Below, one piece after another: positions 1 through 8,893 of a stretch of DNA of 64,000 nt. Origin of the DNA: Erythrobacter aureus (GTDB taxonomy: Bacteria > Pseudomonadota > Alphaproteobacteria > Sphingomonadales > Sphingomonadaceae); contig NZ_CP031357.1 in assembly GCF_003355455.1 (NCBI RefSeq), positions 970,501 to 1,034,500 on the forward strand, given 5' to 3'. Numbering within the stretch: the stretch's first letter is position 1; each line of letters opens with the position of its first letter. The translations under genes were made by a program, and so were the position numbers. Under the pieces are notes generated by a model. That model did no database searches and had not been told where the DNA came from. It saw nothing but the letters and a program-made list of their open reading frames with translations.

Positions 1-598
1 CGACCTGCAGCAGCCCTTCGGGCGCGCCCGCCTCCAGGAACAGTTCGGCCAAGCGCACCGGAACGCTGGGATCGCGCTCCGACGGTTTGAGGATAAAGGC
101 GTTGCCCGCCGCGATCGCCATGCCGAACATCCACATCGGGATCATCGCCGGAAAGTTGAACGGGGTGATCCCCGCGCCGATGCCGAGCGGCTGGCGCATC
201 GAATAGACATCGATGCCCGGGCCTGCGCCTTGCGTATATTCGCCCTTCAGCGCCTGCGGGATGCCGCAGGCGAATTCAATCACTTCCAGCCCGCGCTGCA
301 CATCGCCATGCGCGTCGTCGACCACCTTGCCATGCTCGCTAGACAGCAGCTCGGCCAGCTCCTGCTTGTTGGCTTCGACCAGACGCTTGAATTCGAACAT
401 GATGCGGGCGCGGCGCTGGGGGTTGGTCGCCGCCCATTCGGGCTGGACCTGCTTCGCGGCGGCGACCGCCTGTTCGAGCAGCGCCGCATCGCCCAGCGCG
501 ACCTCGGCCTGAACCTCGCCGGTGGAGGGGTTCCAGATCTTGTGAGTGCGGCCCGTGGCGGGGTTATCGCCGACGATGAAATGGTCAACTTGGCGCAT
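1..598 (-). CDS. mmsA: Methylmalonate-semialdehyde dehydrogenase, CoA-acylating (partial)
   Basis: The gene starts at 598 and runs off the left edge; 199 N-terminal residues are visible. They match the aldehyde dehydrogenase fold of the valine-catabolic enzyme that oxidises methylmalonate semialdehyde (and malonate semialdehyde) with NAD and CoA to propionyl- or acetyl-CoA. Visible landmarks are an N-terminal NPATG segment, the NAD-site motif PFNFP at residues 146-150 and KPSE at 171-174. The catalytic cysteine lies beyond the window. The start is the first ATG before residues that align with the usual N-terminus. A downstream partner cannot be seen. Confidence 0.9.
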   Translation of the reverse strand, partial: MRQVDHFIVGDNPATGRTHKIWNPSTGEVQAEVALGDAALLEQAVAAAKQVQPEWAATNPQRRARIMFEFKRLVEANKQELAELLSSEHGKVVDDAHGDVQRGLEVIEFACGIPQALKGEYTQGAGPGIDVYSMRQPLGIGAGITPFNFPAMIPMWMFGMAIAAGNAFILKPSERDPSVPVRLAELFLEAGAPEGLLQV

Positions 599-686
599 GA
601 TAAATCCTCTCGTGTCTTGGTAACGGCCAATAGCCGCGAGGGGTCCGAAATCAACCGGTTTCAGGTGAAACCGGCACGGCTCGCGG

Positions 687-1922
687 CTAGCCGACCGCAG
701 CCATCCATTGCGCGCACAGTATCGCGCCATAAGTGCCCAGTGCATAGCCGAGCACGGCGAGCAAGACGCCGACCGGGGCAAGGGCGGGGTGGAAGGCGGC
801 TGCAACCACCGGGGCCGATGCCGCCCCACCCACATTCGCCTTGCTGCCCACCGCGACGAAGAAGAACGGCGCCTTGATGATCTTGGCGACCACCAGCAGC
901 AGAATGACGTGGAACAGCATCCAGATGAAGCCGATCGCCATGAAGGCGGGGGCATCGGCGATCTTGGTCACATCCATTCTCGTTCCGATCACCGCGACCA
1001 GCAGGAAGATGAACAGGACGCCGAATTTGCTCGCCCCGATTCCCTCGAGTTCGCGGGCGCGGGTGAAGCTGGCAAGGAGCCCGGCAGTGGTCGAGATCAC
1101 CACGACCCAGAAGAATTCGCTCGCCAGCGTCGCTTCCTCGCCCTGTAATTCGGCGAAGAATTCGCCGAGCCAGGTGCCGAGCAGATGCGACAAGCCGACA
1201 ACCGCGAAAGTCACGCCGAACAGCAGGACATAGTCGTTGGCCTTGGCCACACGCTCGATGCTTTCGGTATAATCCGCCATCGTGTCGCGCAGCTTCGCGA
1301 TGGCGGAACTGTCCGCGCCGAGCCATTTATCGACCCGCTCATGCGCGCCCGCGCCATAAAGCAGGAAGATCATCCAGATTTCCGCAACGATGATGTCCAC
1401 CGCCAGCAGGGCGGCGAAGCCTTCCAGCGGATAGCCATAGATTTCCAGCATGGCCGTCTGGTTGGCGCCGCCACCGATCCAGCTCCCGGCAAGAGTCGCC
1501 AGGCCGCGCCACGCAGCGGTATCGCCCGATCCGATGATCGAGGGTTCGAACTGGGCGACGATCCACAGCGCCAGGGGACCGCCGATCACGATGCCGATCG
1601 TGGCGGTCAGAAACATGATGATCGCCTTGTTGCCGAGACCGAGGATGCCCTTGATGTCGATACTGAGTGTCATCAGGAACAGCGCGGCAGGCAGAAAATA
1701 ATCCTTCGCGGTCGGCCACAGATTGCTTTCGGACACATCGATAAGACCGAAGGTGGTCATCAGGCTGGGCACCAGATAGCACACCAGAATGATCGGCACG
1801 AAGACGTAGAAACGCTGCCAGCCGGGGCGGTCCCTAGTGGCGAAGACGAATCCCAGTATCAGGGCCAAGAGCCCGAGAATAATCCTGTCGTCGCTGATCA
1901 TTTGCCCTGCGGCCCCGCCCAT
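687..1922 (-). CDS. DUF819 family integral membrane protein
   Basis: A 411-residue, very hydrophobic protein with about ten predicted membrane helices. It resembles the DUF819 (YjcL-like) family, whose substrate is not established. A conserved-looking WIGGGANQTAM segment lies in the middle, and an SKANVGG(A)AS segment near the C-terminus resembles the re-entrant loops of sodium-linked carriers. The first ATG is preceded by AGGAACG at good spacing, so I keep it over the ATG seven codons later. It lies between hemN and mmsA on the same strand, with about 60 bases to hemN. A transport role is inferred. Confidence 0.72.
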   Translation of the reverse strand: MGGAAGQMISDDRIILGLLALILGFVFATRDRPGWQRFYVFVPIILVCYLVPSLMTTFGLIDVSESNLWPTAKDYFLPAALFLMTLSIDIKGILGLGNKAIIMFLTATIGIVIGGPLALWIVAQFEPSIIGSGDTAAWRGLATLAGSWIGGGANQTAMLEIYGYPLEGFAALLAVDIIVAEIWMIFLLYGAGAHERVDKWLGADSSAIAKLRDTMADYTESIERVAKANDYVLLFGVTFAVVGLSHLLGTWLGEFFAELQGEEATLASEFFWVVVISTTAGLLASFTRARELEGIGASKFGVLFIFLLVAVIGTRMDVTKIADAPAFMAIGFIWMLFHVILLLVVAKIIKAPFFFVAVGSKANVGGAASAPVVAAAFHPALAPVGVLLAVLGYALGTYGAILCAQWMAAVG

Positions 1923-1985
1923 CGTTCCTGTTCCAGGCTGGACCTAGCGCGCCGCGAGGCGAATGCCAAACGGCGCGGCGGTGGC

Positions 1986-3299
1986 TTACACCGCGGAACT
2001 GAAGCGGCGTGCGGAAACCGGCCGATAGGCATCGAAGATCGCAGCGATGGAGCGCGCATAGGGCAATCCTTCGGGCAGGATTTCGAGCCATTGCCGATCG
2101 ATCGACGCCAGTCCGCGATCGAGGAACGGCCGGAGCCGACCCGATGCTTCGTGCATCAAGCAGGCACCGAGCCGCGCGCGGCCCTGGCATAGCAATTGTT
2201 CGATCACCGCGCCGCGATAGCGATCGTCCGCGCTGCGGGTCACGCCCCTGCCAGCCGACAGAAGGCCTTGCGAAGAGAGCATCCGATAGCGGCCGCTATT
2301 CTTCTCGTTCTGTGCCAGAAGCTGCGGGAAGCTGCTGATGGACGACGCGCCGAGCCCGATCAGCACCTCGCTCTGGTCGTCGGTAAAGCCCTGGAAGTTG
2401 CGCTTCAGTCGGCCCTCGAACGCGGCCTTTGCCAGCGGATCGCCGCCCGGTTTCGCGAAATGGTCGAACCCGATCGGGGTGTAGCCATGGGTCGCGAGAT
2501 AGGCATAGCCCATTTCCGCCATGGCGAAGCGTTCGGCCTGATCGGGCAGATCGGTGGTATCGATAACGCGCTGGCGCGGGACGATATGCGGGACATGGGC
2601 ATAGCCGAACAGGGCAATCCTGTCGGCGCCGAGCACGCGGGTGCGCTGAAGGGTATCCTCAAGGTCGTGCATGTACTGGCCGGGCAGGCCGTACATGAGA
2701 TCGAAATTGAGCGAGGTGACGCCTGCATCGCGCAGCCAGTCCACCGTTTCCACGATGCACTCTTCCGGCTGCACCCGGCCGATGGCCTTCTGACAATGCT
2801 CGGCAAAGGTCTGGACCCCCAGGCTGGCGCGCGAAATGCCGTGTTCGGCAATGACGTTGGCCCATTCCGCCGTCATGGTTCGCGGATCGAGTTCGATCGA
2901 AAGCGTGGGATCGTCCAGCGAGAAACGGCTTTCCAATGCCGCGAAAAGCGACCGGAAATCATCGGGTGTTATGGCGTTGGGGCTGCCCCCGCCGAAGGCG
3001 ATTCTGCCGACGCGGACGTCATCCGGCAGCTCGCGCGACACGGTCGCGATTTCGTTGTGCAGGGCGTCGAGATAGGATTCGAGCCGTTGGCGGCGGTTCG
3101 CCTTTCCGGTGTTGCAGCCACAATAGAAACAGATCTTTTCGCAAAACGGGATGTGCACGTAGAGCGAGACCGTTCCCGAGGTTTCCTGCAAGGCCGTGCG
3201 ATAGGCATCGACAGGTATGTCGGCGAATTCCGCGGCGGTCGGATAGCTCGTGTAACGGGGCACGGGCGTGGCGAGCAGATCGGGATAATATGTCCACAT
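1986..3299 (-). CDS. hemN: Oxygen-independent coproporphyrinogen III dehydrogenase
   Basis: A radical-SAM enzyme that converts coproporphyrinogen III to protoporphyrinogen IX without oxygen, supplying heme under low oxygen. With the ATG at 3299 the protein has 437 residues. The sequence PRYTSYPTA near residues 14-22 matches the HemN N-terminus, and the Fe-S/SAM motif has Cys53, Cys57, Cys60 and Cys62 (CxxxCxxC plus a following Cys). An in-frame start 24 codons upstream exists, but it would put an FNR-like box inside the gene; the 3299 start has AAGGCAG just before it. The gene follows the cbb3 oxidase operon, which fits shared microaerobic control. Confidence 0.93.
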   Translation of the reverse strand: MWTYYPDLLATPVPRYTSYPTAAEFADIPVDAYRTALQETSGTVSLYVHIPFCEKICFYCGCNTGKANRRQRLESYLDALHNEIATVSRELPDDVRVGRIAFGGGSPNAITPDDFRSLFAALESRFSLDDPTLSIELDPRTMTAEWANVIAEHGISRASLGVQTFAEHCQKAIGRVQPEECIVETVDWLRDAGVTSLNFDLMYGLPGQYMHDLEDTLQRTRVLGADRIALFGYAHVPHIVPRQRVIDTTDLPDQAERFAMAEMGYAYLATHGYTPIGFDHFAKPGGDPLAKAAFEGRLKRNFQGFTDDQSEVLIGLGASSISSFPQLLAQNEKNSGRYRMLSSQGLLSAGRGVTRSADDRYRGAVIEQLLCQGRARLGACLMHEASGRLRPFLDRGLASIDRQWLEILPEGLPYARSIAAIFDAYRPVSARRFSSAV

Positions 3300-3330
3300 G
3301 CCTGCCTTCTGGGCAGGATGGGTCACAGCG

Positions 3331-3540
3331 TCATTGCGCTGAATCAAATTTCTTGCGGCAGGAACCGGCATGACACCCCTTCGCGGTGCAGGGCGCCTGC
3401 GGTTGGCGGTCGCGCTCGATCGGGATTTCTATCGTACCGCCCCCGCATATCTGGGCGGTAATGCTGCGCGCCTGCGCGGGCAGAGGCCCGATCGCCAGCG
3501 GAAGCAGTGCCATCACGGCGAGCGAGAGGGGCCGGTTCAT
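3331..3540 (-). CDS. Small exported Cys-rich protein at the end of the cco operon
   Basis: A 69-residue protein with an N-terminal signal peptide (hydrophobic run to about residue 19, PAQA before the likely cleavage site near 24). The mature part is short and carries Cys32, Cys51, Cys56 and Cys61, with His57 beside Cys56, in a CTAKGCHAGSC motif. Its ATG overlaps the ccoS stop codon by the ATGA junction used throughout this operon, which strongly supports it as a real, translationally coupled gene. I do not recognise a named family. Position and Cys/His content suggest a periplasmic role in metal, heme or thiol handling for cbb3 assembly, but that is inference only. Confidence 0.72.
   Translation of the reverse strand: MNRPLSLAVMALLPLAIGPLPAQARSITAQICGGGTIEIPIERDRQPQAPCTAKGCHAGSCRKKFDSAQ
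3334..3347 (-). promoter_or_regulatory. FNR-like box upstream of hemN
   Basis: The site is TTGCG-CTGA-ATCAA, matching the FNR/FixK consensus TTGAT-N4-ATCAA at 8 of 10 positions, with one perfect half-site. Its centre is 41.5 bases from the A of the hemN ATG at 3299. It overlaps the last codons of the small protein ending at 3331. hemN is a classic FNR target, and a CRP/FNR regulator is encoded at 11424-12125. Function is inferred. Confidence 0.55.
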
Positions 3541-3695
3541 TCGCTTTCGTCCTCTTCCTCGTCATCGATGAGGATGCGCTGGGCGGCCCCGTCGAGATCG
3601 TCGAACTGGCCCTTGCGCATGGCCCAGAAAAACCCGGCCAGGCCCAGCAGCCCCATGCCCAGCGCGATGGGGATCAGAAAGGCGAGCCCGCTCAT
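3537..3695 (-). CDS. ccoS: cbb3 oxidase assembly protein CcoS/FixS
   Basis: A 52-residue protein with one N-terminal membrane helix (about residues 4-24), then a WAMRKGQFDDLDG segment typical of CcoS and a very acidic tail. CcoS is needed to insert heme and copper into the cbb3 oxidase. It overlaps ccoI upstream and the small Cys-rich gene downstream by 4 bases each, so translation is likely coupled. Length and motif match the family well. Confidence 0.93.
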   Translation of the reverse strand: MSGLAFLIPIALGMGLLGLAGFFWAMRKGQFDDLDGAAQRILIDDEEEDESE

Positions 3696-5815
3696 CGGGC
3701 GGCCCGGGCGAGGCGCAGCGAATTGCCGACCACGACCAGCGAGCTGAGCGACATGGCCACCGCGGCGATCAACGGCGTAACCAATCCGGCCAGCGCGATC
3801 GGCAGGGCGAAGACATTGTAAAGGATGGCGAAAGCGAAATTCTGCCGCACGATCCGCATGGTCTGCCGCGCCACATTCACCGCCAGCGAAACCGGCATCA
3901 ATGCCTTGCCCAGAAATACCGCATCGGCGGCCTGCTGGCTGACGTCGCTGGCGCTTCCCGGGGCGATCGAGGCGTGGGCAGCGGCAAGCGCCGGGCCGTC
4001 ATTGATGCCGTCACCGATCATCAGGGGGCGATGACCGTCGGCTTTGAGTTGATCGAGCAGTGCCAGCTTGTCGTCGGGGAGCAGGTGTGCGTCCCAGGCG
4101 ATGTCGAACTCGCGCCCGACGGCTTCGACCGCGGATGCGCGATCGCCCGAAACGATACGGCTTTCGATGCCCTGGTCGCGCAAAGAGCCGATCGCCTCGC
4201 GCACATCGCTGCGCAGCGGATCGGAAAAGGGAATGGCGACGATTGCGTCCCCTATTCGCAAGGCGGTCGAAAGGGTGGCGGTTTCCGCTTCGGACCGTTC
4301 GAGCGCGACGCGAACGCCGTCGATGCTGCCCGACACGCCGCGCCCGCCTTCCTCGCGCGGATCGTCGACTGCGGCGGGGACGATATCGTGTTGTCCGAGC
4401 GCTTTTGCGATTCCTTTGCTGAGCGGGTGACGGCTCGATTGCGCCAGCGCCAGCGCCACACCGGCTTCGCGGGGAGAGAGATGATCGATTTGCGGCACCG
4501 GCTCTCCGACAGTCAGCGTGCCGGTCTTGTCGAACAGGGCCATGTCGACTTCCGACAGCCGTTCCAGCGCGCTGCCGTCTTTCACCAGCAGGCCGCGCTT
4601 CGCCAGGGCGCCCGAGGCCACCACCTGCGCCGCGGGCACGGCCAGCCCCATGGCGCAGGGGCAGGTGATGATGAGCACCGCAATCGCGATCACCAGCGAC
4701 TGGTGCCAACCCGCGCCCGCCACCATCCAGCCGATAAAGGCCAGCAATGCCAGTGAGTGGACGGCCGGTGCGTAGAGGCGCGAAGCACGATCGGCGATCC
4801 GCACGTAACTGCTACGCGACTGCCCTGCCTCGTCCATCAGGCGAGCGATTTCGGCCAGCACCGTGTCGGAGGCGGCCGCGCTTACGCGAACCCGTATCGG
4901 ATTCCCCAGATTGACGGCCCCGGCATACACGCTCTCGTCAGCGGCGACCGGCTGGGGGACGCTTTCCCCCGTCAGCATCGAATTGTCGAGCGTCGACGCG
5001 CCGTGTTCTATGACGCCGTCGGCAGCGAGCGCTTCTCCTGCTGCGACCAGCATGAGCATTCCCGGCTCGAGTTTTTCGGCGGCCACCATGCGGCTCGCTC
5101 CGGTTTCGTCCACCACGGTCGCGCTCTTGCCCATCCGCGACAGCAGGGCACCGATCCCGGCGCGGGTCTTGTCGCGCATGGTCGCATCCAGCGCGCGTCC
5201 GGCCAGCAGGAAGAACAGCAGCATCACCGCGCCGTCGAAATAGGCATGCTCGCCGCCGCTGGCCGTCTCGTAGATACTCAGCGCGACGGCCAGCAGCACA
5301 CCGATGGAGATCGGCACGTCCATGTTGGTCCGCCGGTGGCGCAGCGCCATGATCGCGCTGGCAAAGAACGGGCGGCCGGCATAGGCGACCACGGGAATGG
5401 CGATCAGCGCCGAAAGCCAGTGGAACAGGTCGCGGGTCACGCCGCCCGCGCCGGACCATACGCTGACCGACAGCAGCATGATGTTCATCATGCCGAAGCC
5501 TGCCACGGCCAGCGACCGCAGAAGGGCTTTCGTTTCCTTCTCGTCCTTGCCCATCGGATTGTCGGCGACCGCCTGGGCCTCGAAACCGATCCCGGCGATC
5601 GCGCGGACAAGGTCTTCCTCGCTCAGCGAGGCTTCGTGGCGCACGGCCACACGCTTCGACGAGAAATTGACCCGTGCCGATTCCACCCCTTCGAGGCCCG
5701 CCAGGCCACGCTCGATCTTGGCGATGCAACCGGCGCAGCGCATGCCCGGCACGGTGAACCGGCTGTCCTCCAGCCTGGCACCCTCGAGCGTGTCGAGAGG
5801 AACCGGGGCGTTCAT
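3692..5815 (-). CDS. ccoI: Copper-translocating P-type ATPase CcoI/FixI
   Basis: A 707-residue heavy-metal P1B ATPase that delivers copper for the CuB site of cbb3 oxidase. An N-terminal metal-binding domain carries GMRCAGC. The transmembrane CPC motif (ITCPCAMGLA), the phosphorylation motif DKTGT, the SRHPLS segment with its His-Pro and the hinge GDGIND are all present, so the pump looks intact. It overlaps ccoH and ccoS by 4 bases each. The place in ccoGHIS marks it as CcoI rather than a CopA-type detoxification exporter. Confidence 0.95.
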   Translation of the reverse strand: MNAPVPLDTLEGARLEDSRFTVPGMRCAGCIAKIERGLAGLEGVESARVNFSSKRVAVRHEASLSEEDLVRAIAGIGFEAQAVADNPMGKDEKETKALLRSLAVAGFGMMNIMLLSVSVWSGAGGVTRDLFHWLSALIAIPVVAYAGRPFFASAIMALRHRRTNMDVPISIGVLLAVALSIYETASGGEHAYFDGAVMLLFFLLAGRALDATMRDKTRAGIGALLSRMGKSATVVDETGASRMVAAEKLEPGMLMLVAAGEALAADGVIEHGASTLDNSMLTGESVPQPVAADESVYAGAVNLGNPIRVRVSAAASDTVLAEIARLMDEAGQSRSSYVRIADRASRLYAPAVHSLALLAFIGWMVAGAGWHQSLVIAIAVLIITCPCAMGLAVPAAQVVASGALAKRGLLVKDGSALERLSEVDMALFDKTGTLTVGEPVPQIDHLSPREAGVALALAQSSRHPLSKGIAKALGQHDIVPAAVDDPREEGGRGVSGSIDGVRVALERSEAETATLSTALRIGDAIVAIPFSDPLRSDVREAIGSLRDQGIESRIVSGDRASAVEAVGREFDIAWDAHLLPDDKLALLDQLKADGHRPLMIGDGINDGPALAAAHASIAPGSASDVSQQAADAVFLGKALMPVSLAVNVARQTMRIVRQNFAFAILYNVFALPIALAGLVTPLIAAVAMSLSSLVVVGNSLRLARAAR

Positions 5816-6261
5816 CGGATCTCGGTTTCGTCGATCCAGCGGGCGCCGCCGCCATCGATGGTCAGCCTCACGATCCAGCGTCCGGCGGGAAGTGCGCGAG
5901 TGGAGACGTAGCGGTTCTGCCCGGCCTGCTCGAATTGCAGTTCCATGTCCTCGGGCTTGCCTAGGGGACGCCGGAGATCGGCGGAGAGCAGGGCGGATTG
6001 GGGGACCTTTTCCGTGGTCACGACCAGCCGCCCCTCGGCATCGCGCGCGAGGGAAGCGGAATAGCCCAGCCGTTCGCTCTCGCGCGCCTGCTCCAGCCAG
6101 CCGTTGAACTTCTGGCTCGCGACATAGGAGTTTTCGACCACGACACCGCCAAAGCCCGCAATGGCGCGCGAGGCCATGTAGAAATTGACCGCGATCACGA
6201 TCCCGAAGCCCACGACCATGATCAAGGCCATGTGCTTGCCGGTGAATTCACGCCGCATCAT
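5812..6261 (-). CDS. ccoH: cbb3 oxidase assembly protein CcoH/FixH
   Basis: A 149-residue protein with one N-terminal membrane helix (about residues 12-32) and a periplasmic domain of the FixH type. FixH/CcoH acts with CcoI and CcoG during assembly of the oxidase. It overlaps ccoG and ccoI by 4 bases each. The early GxxMALIMVVGFGIVIAVNF-type helix and the FYMASRA segment following it fit the family. Confidence 0.92.
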   Translation of the reverse strand: MMRREFTGKHMALIMVVGFGIVIAVNFYMASRAIAGFGGVVVENSYVASQKFNGWLEQARESERLGYSASLARDAEGRLVVTTEKVPQSALLSADLRRPLGKPEDMELQFEQAGQNRYVSTRALPAGRWIVRLTIDGGGARWIDETEIR

Positions 6262-7841
6262 TCGCTCTCCGGCGCATCGAAACGGGTCTGCACGACATCG
6301 CTTTCCCGTTGTTCGTCAAGCGAGGTTACACGGAAAGAGAACTCTTGCGAGGGGGTACCGGCGGGAACGGCAACGTAAGCGCGCACCTGACGAACGAGGT
6401 CCGCCGGGACGGCTACGGTCTGCGTCGGCGCGGCCTCTGTGCGATTGACGTTTTCCGTCCACATGACCGCTCCGGGCAGTCCCTCGATGGCGATCTCCAT
6501 GTCGCGCGGGCGGCTTTCCATATTGCGCAGCTTGAGCGTGTAGGCATTGCGTACCGATCCGTCGCTCAGCAGCATGAAGGGCGGATTTCGGTCGGGTGCT
6601 ACGGTAAGATCGGTATGGCTGCGAACGCCGAGCGCGAACAGCATCGCACCGCCAATGCCGCCCCAGATCATGGAATAGACAAGGGTGCGCGGGCGGAACA
6701 AAGTGCGCCAGGGCGATTTGGGCTCGCCACCGGCGGCTTCGCGTTCGCAATCTTCCAGCGTCGCATAGTCGATCAGGCCACGCGGGCGGCCGATATCCTT
6801 CATCACCCGGTCGCAGGCATCGATACATAGGGCGCAGGTGATACAGCCGATCTGCGGCCCTTCGCGAATATCGATCCCGGTCGGGCAGACCTGGACGCAT
6901 TGCTGGCAGTCGATGCAGTCGCCGAACGCGCCGGGGTTCTTCTGCGCCTTCTTGATGCTGCCGCGCGGCTCCCCGCGCCAGTCCTTGTAGGTAACGAGCA
7001 GCGACTGTTCGTCCATCATGGCGGTCTGGATGCGCGGCCAGGGGCACATGTAGATACAAACCTGCTCGCGCATGAAGCCGCCCAGCGTGACCGTGGTCAG
7101 GGTCAGGACGGCGACGGTGCCATAGGCCACGGGTGCCGCCTCGCCCGCGAAGAAATCGCGCAGCAGCGTCGGCGCGTCGGCGAAATAGAGGATCCAGGCG
7201 CCGCCGGTAATCAGGCCGATGAAGAGATAGACCGTCCATTTCGACGCCCGGCGCAGGATCTTGCCGAATGTCCACGGGGCCTTGTCCAGGCGGTGTCGGG
7301 CATTGCGATCGCCGTCGAACAAACGGTCGATATGCTGGAACAGATCGGTCCAGACGGTTTGCGGGCAGGCATACCCGCACCACGCGCGGCCTACCGCGCT
7401 GGTGATCAGGAACAGGCCGATCCCGGCCATGATGAGCAGGCCGGCGACGAAATAGAATTCGTGCGGCCAGATCTCGATGCCGAACATGTAGAAGCGGCGA
7501 TTGGCGAGATCGACCAGCACCGCCTGGTCGGGCGCATAGGGACCACGGTCCCAGCGAATCCATGGCGTGATGTAATAGATCGCCAGAGTGACGACCATCA
7601 CCAGCCATTTGAAGCGGCGAAACGGCCCGTCGATGCGCTTGTTGTGAACGACCGCGCGCTTTTCGTAGAGTTTTTCGGGCAGATGCGCGCGGGCAGGTTC
7701 GTGCGGCTCGTGGCGACGGGTCGCCGCTTCGGGTTCGGCGACCGCGCTGGAAACCGGTTCGTTGGTCTTGGCGACCCCGTCCTCGACGACGACCGACCAG
7801 TCGCGGTCGTCGCCGGGTTTGCGTTCGTCAGGGTTGTTCAT
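6258..7841 (-). CDS. ccoG: cbb3 oxidase accessory ferredoxin-like membrane protein CcoG/FixG/RdxA
   Basis: A membrane protein with two 4Fe-4S clusters, thought to reduce copper for cbb3 maturation. I start it at 7841 (527 residues), where AGAGG precedes an ATG; a start 22 codons upstream would overlap ccoP by 80 bases. Several N-terminal helices are followed by a GYACPQTVWTD segment, then CIDCQQCVQVCPTGID and CITCALCIDACD cluster motifs and a C-terminal immunoglobulin-like periplasmic domain. It overlaps the end of ccoP by 14 bases and ccoH by 4. Confidence 0.95.
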   Translation of the reverse strand: MNNPDERKPGDDRDWSVVVEDGVAKTNEPVSSAVAEPEAATRRHEPHEPARAHLPEKLYEKRAVVHNKRIDGPFRRFKWLVMVVTLAIYYITPWIRWDRGPYAPDQAVLVDLANRRFYMFGIEIWPHEFYFVAGLLIMAGIGLFLITSAVGRAWCGYACPQTVWTDLFQHIDRLFDGDRNARHRLDKAPWTFGKILRRASKWTVYLFIGLITGGAWILYFADAPTLLRDFFAGEAAPVAYGTVAVLTLTTVTLGGFMREQVCIYMCPWPRIQTAMMDEQSLLVTYKDWRGEPRGSIKKAQKNPGAFGDCIDCQQCVQVCPTGIDIREGPQIGCITCALCIDACDRVMKDIGRPRGLIDYATLEDCEREAAGGEPKSPWRTLFRPRTLVYSMIWGGIGGAMLFALGVRSHTDLTVAPDRNPPFMLLSDGSVRNAYTLKLRNMESRPRDMEIAIEGLPGAVMWTENVNRTEAAPTQTVAVPADLVRQVRAYVAVPAGTPSQEFSFRVTSLDEQRESDVVQTRFDAPESE

Positions 7842-8739
7842 CGACCTCTGCCTCGGGGTTCTCCGCGACCTCCACGAAGTCTTCGCCTCCCCCGAGCGAA
7901 TGGACATAGGCGGCCAGCATCTTGATGGTCACCGGATCGAGCCTGCCTTCCCATTTGGGCATCATGCCCATCCGGGGCTGCAGAATTTGGCGCTTGATCG
8001 CCTCGCGGCTGCTTCCGCGCAGCCAGATGGCGTCGTTGAGCGTCGGCGCACCCTGTGCACGGTCGCCGCCGCCTGCGGGGCCATGGCAGGCCGCGCAATT
8101 GTCGGCATAGATCCGGGCGCCCGTGGCGTTGGTTTCCGCCTTGCCGCTCAGCGAGAGCACATGGTCGACGAGCGCGTCGAGCTGCGCGGTGTCGAAAGCA
8201 CCTTCGAACGGCGGCATCACGCTCATGCGGGTTTCATCGTCTCCCGCCTGGCGAATGCCGTGGACGAGCGTGTATTCGATCGCCTTCAGATCGCCGCCCC
8301 ACAGCCAGTCATCGTCATTGAGGTTGGGATAGCCCAGTTCCTGGCTGCCGGCGGCGCCGGAGCCGTGGCACTGGACGCAGTTCACCCGGAACGCGGCTGC
8401 TCCGCCGGCCACCGCCTGCTGCATCAGGCCGCTTTCTTCGGGCAGGCGTTCGATCGGTATGCGGGCAAGTTGCTCGCGGACGGTCGCCCGCGCCTGATCG
8501 GCGGCGGACATGTCCTTCGCCAGCTCTCCCCGGCTGGACCAGTTGAGCATGCCCACGGTCGCCCGGTCGATCATCGGCCAGGCCGGATAGGCGATCACGT
8601 AGCCGATCGCGAAAATGATCGTCAGGTAGAAGGTCCACAGCCACCATCGCGGAAGCGGCGTGTTGAGTTCCTCGATACCGTCCCATTCGTGGCCGACTGT
8701 TTCGGTACCGGTCGGTTCGTCGATGCGCTTATTCGCCAT
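7828..8739 (-). CDS. ccoP: cbb3 cytochrome c oxidase diheme subunit III
   Basis: A 303-residue membrane-anchored diheme cytochrome c that passes electrons to the cbb3 core. A conserved GTETVGHEWDGIEELNTPLP stretch precedes the single membrane helix, and two heme motifs, CVQCH and CAACH, follow. Each cytochrome domain has a downstream methionine suitable as an axial ligand. The start overlaps the ccoQ end by 11 bases. Length and arrangement match CcoP. Confidence 0.96.
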   Translation of the reverse strand: MANKRIDEPTGTETVGHEWDGIEELNTPLPRWWLWTFYLTIIFAIGYVIAYPAWPMIDRATVGMLNWSSRGELAKDMSAADQARATVREQLARIPIERLPEESGLMQQAVAGGAAAFRVNCVQCHGSGAAGSQELGYPNLNDDDWLWGGDLKAIEYTLVHGIRQAGDDETRMSVMPPFEGAFDTAQLDALVDHVLSLSGKAETNATGARIYADNCAACHGPAGGGDRAQGAPTLNDAIWLRGSSREAIKRQILQPRMGMMPKWEGRLDPVTIKMLAAYVHSLGGGEDFVEVAENPEAEVDEQP

Positions 8740-8893
8740 CGTCTTGTCCCTTGAAAATCATCGTCGCGGCGTGGTGGTTGCGCTTTCCGGCGCCGGGCCG
8801 AAATGGCCAGGCACACAGCCCGACAAACAGAACCAGCATGGCTATCAATGCGTAGCTGTCGGCAAAATGGCGCAGGGTTTCATAGAAGCTCAT
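8729..8893 (-). CDS. ccoQ: cbb3 oxidase small subunit CcoQ
   Basis: A 54-residue protein: MSFYETLRHFADSYALI, one membrane helix with a GLCAWPFRPG turn, and a short polar tail. This is the usual size and shape of CcoQ, which stabilises the oxidase complex. The ATG overlaps the ccoO stop by 4 bases and the end overlaps ccoP by 11, so the position in ccoNOQP is unmistakable. Confidence 0.92.
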   Translation of the reverse strand: MSFYETLRHFADSYALIAMLVLFVGLCAWPFRPGAGKRNHHAATMIFKGQDDGE

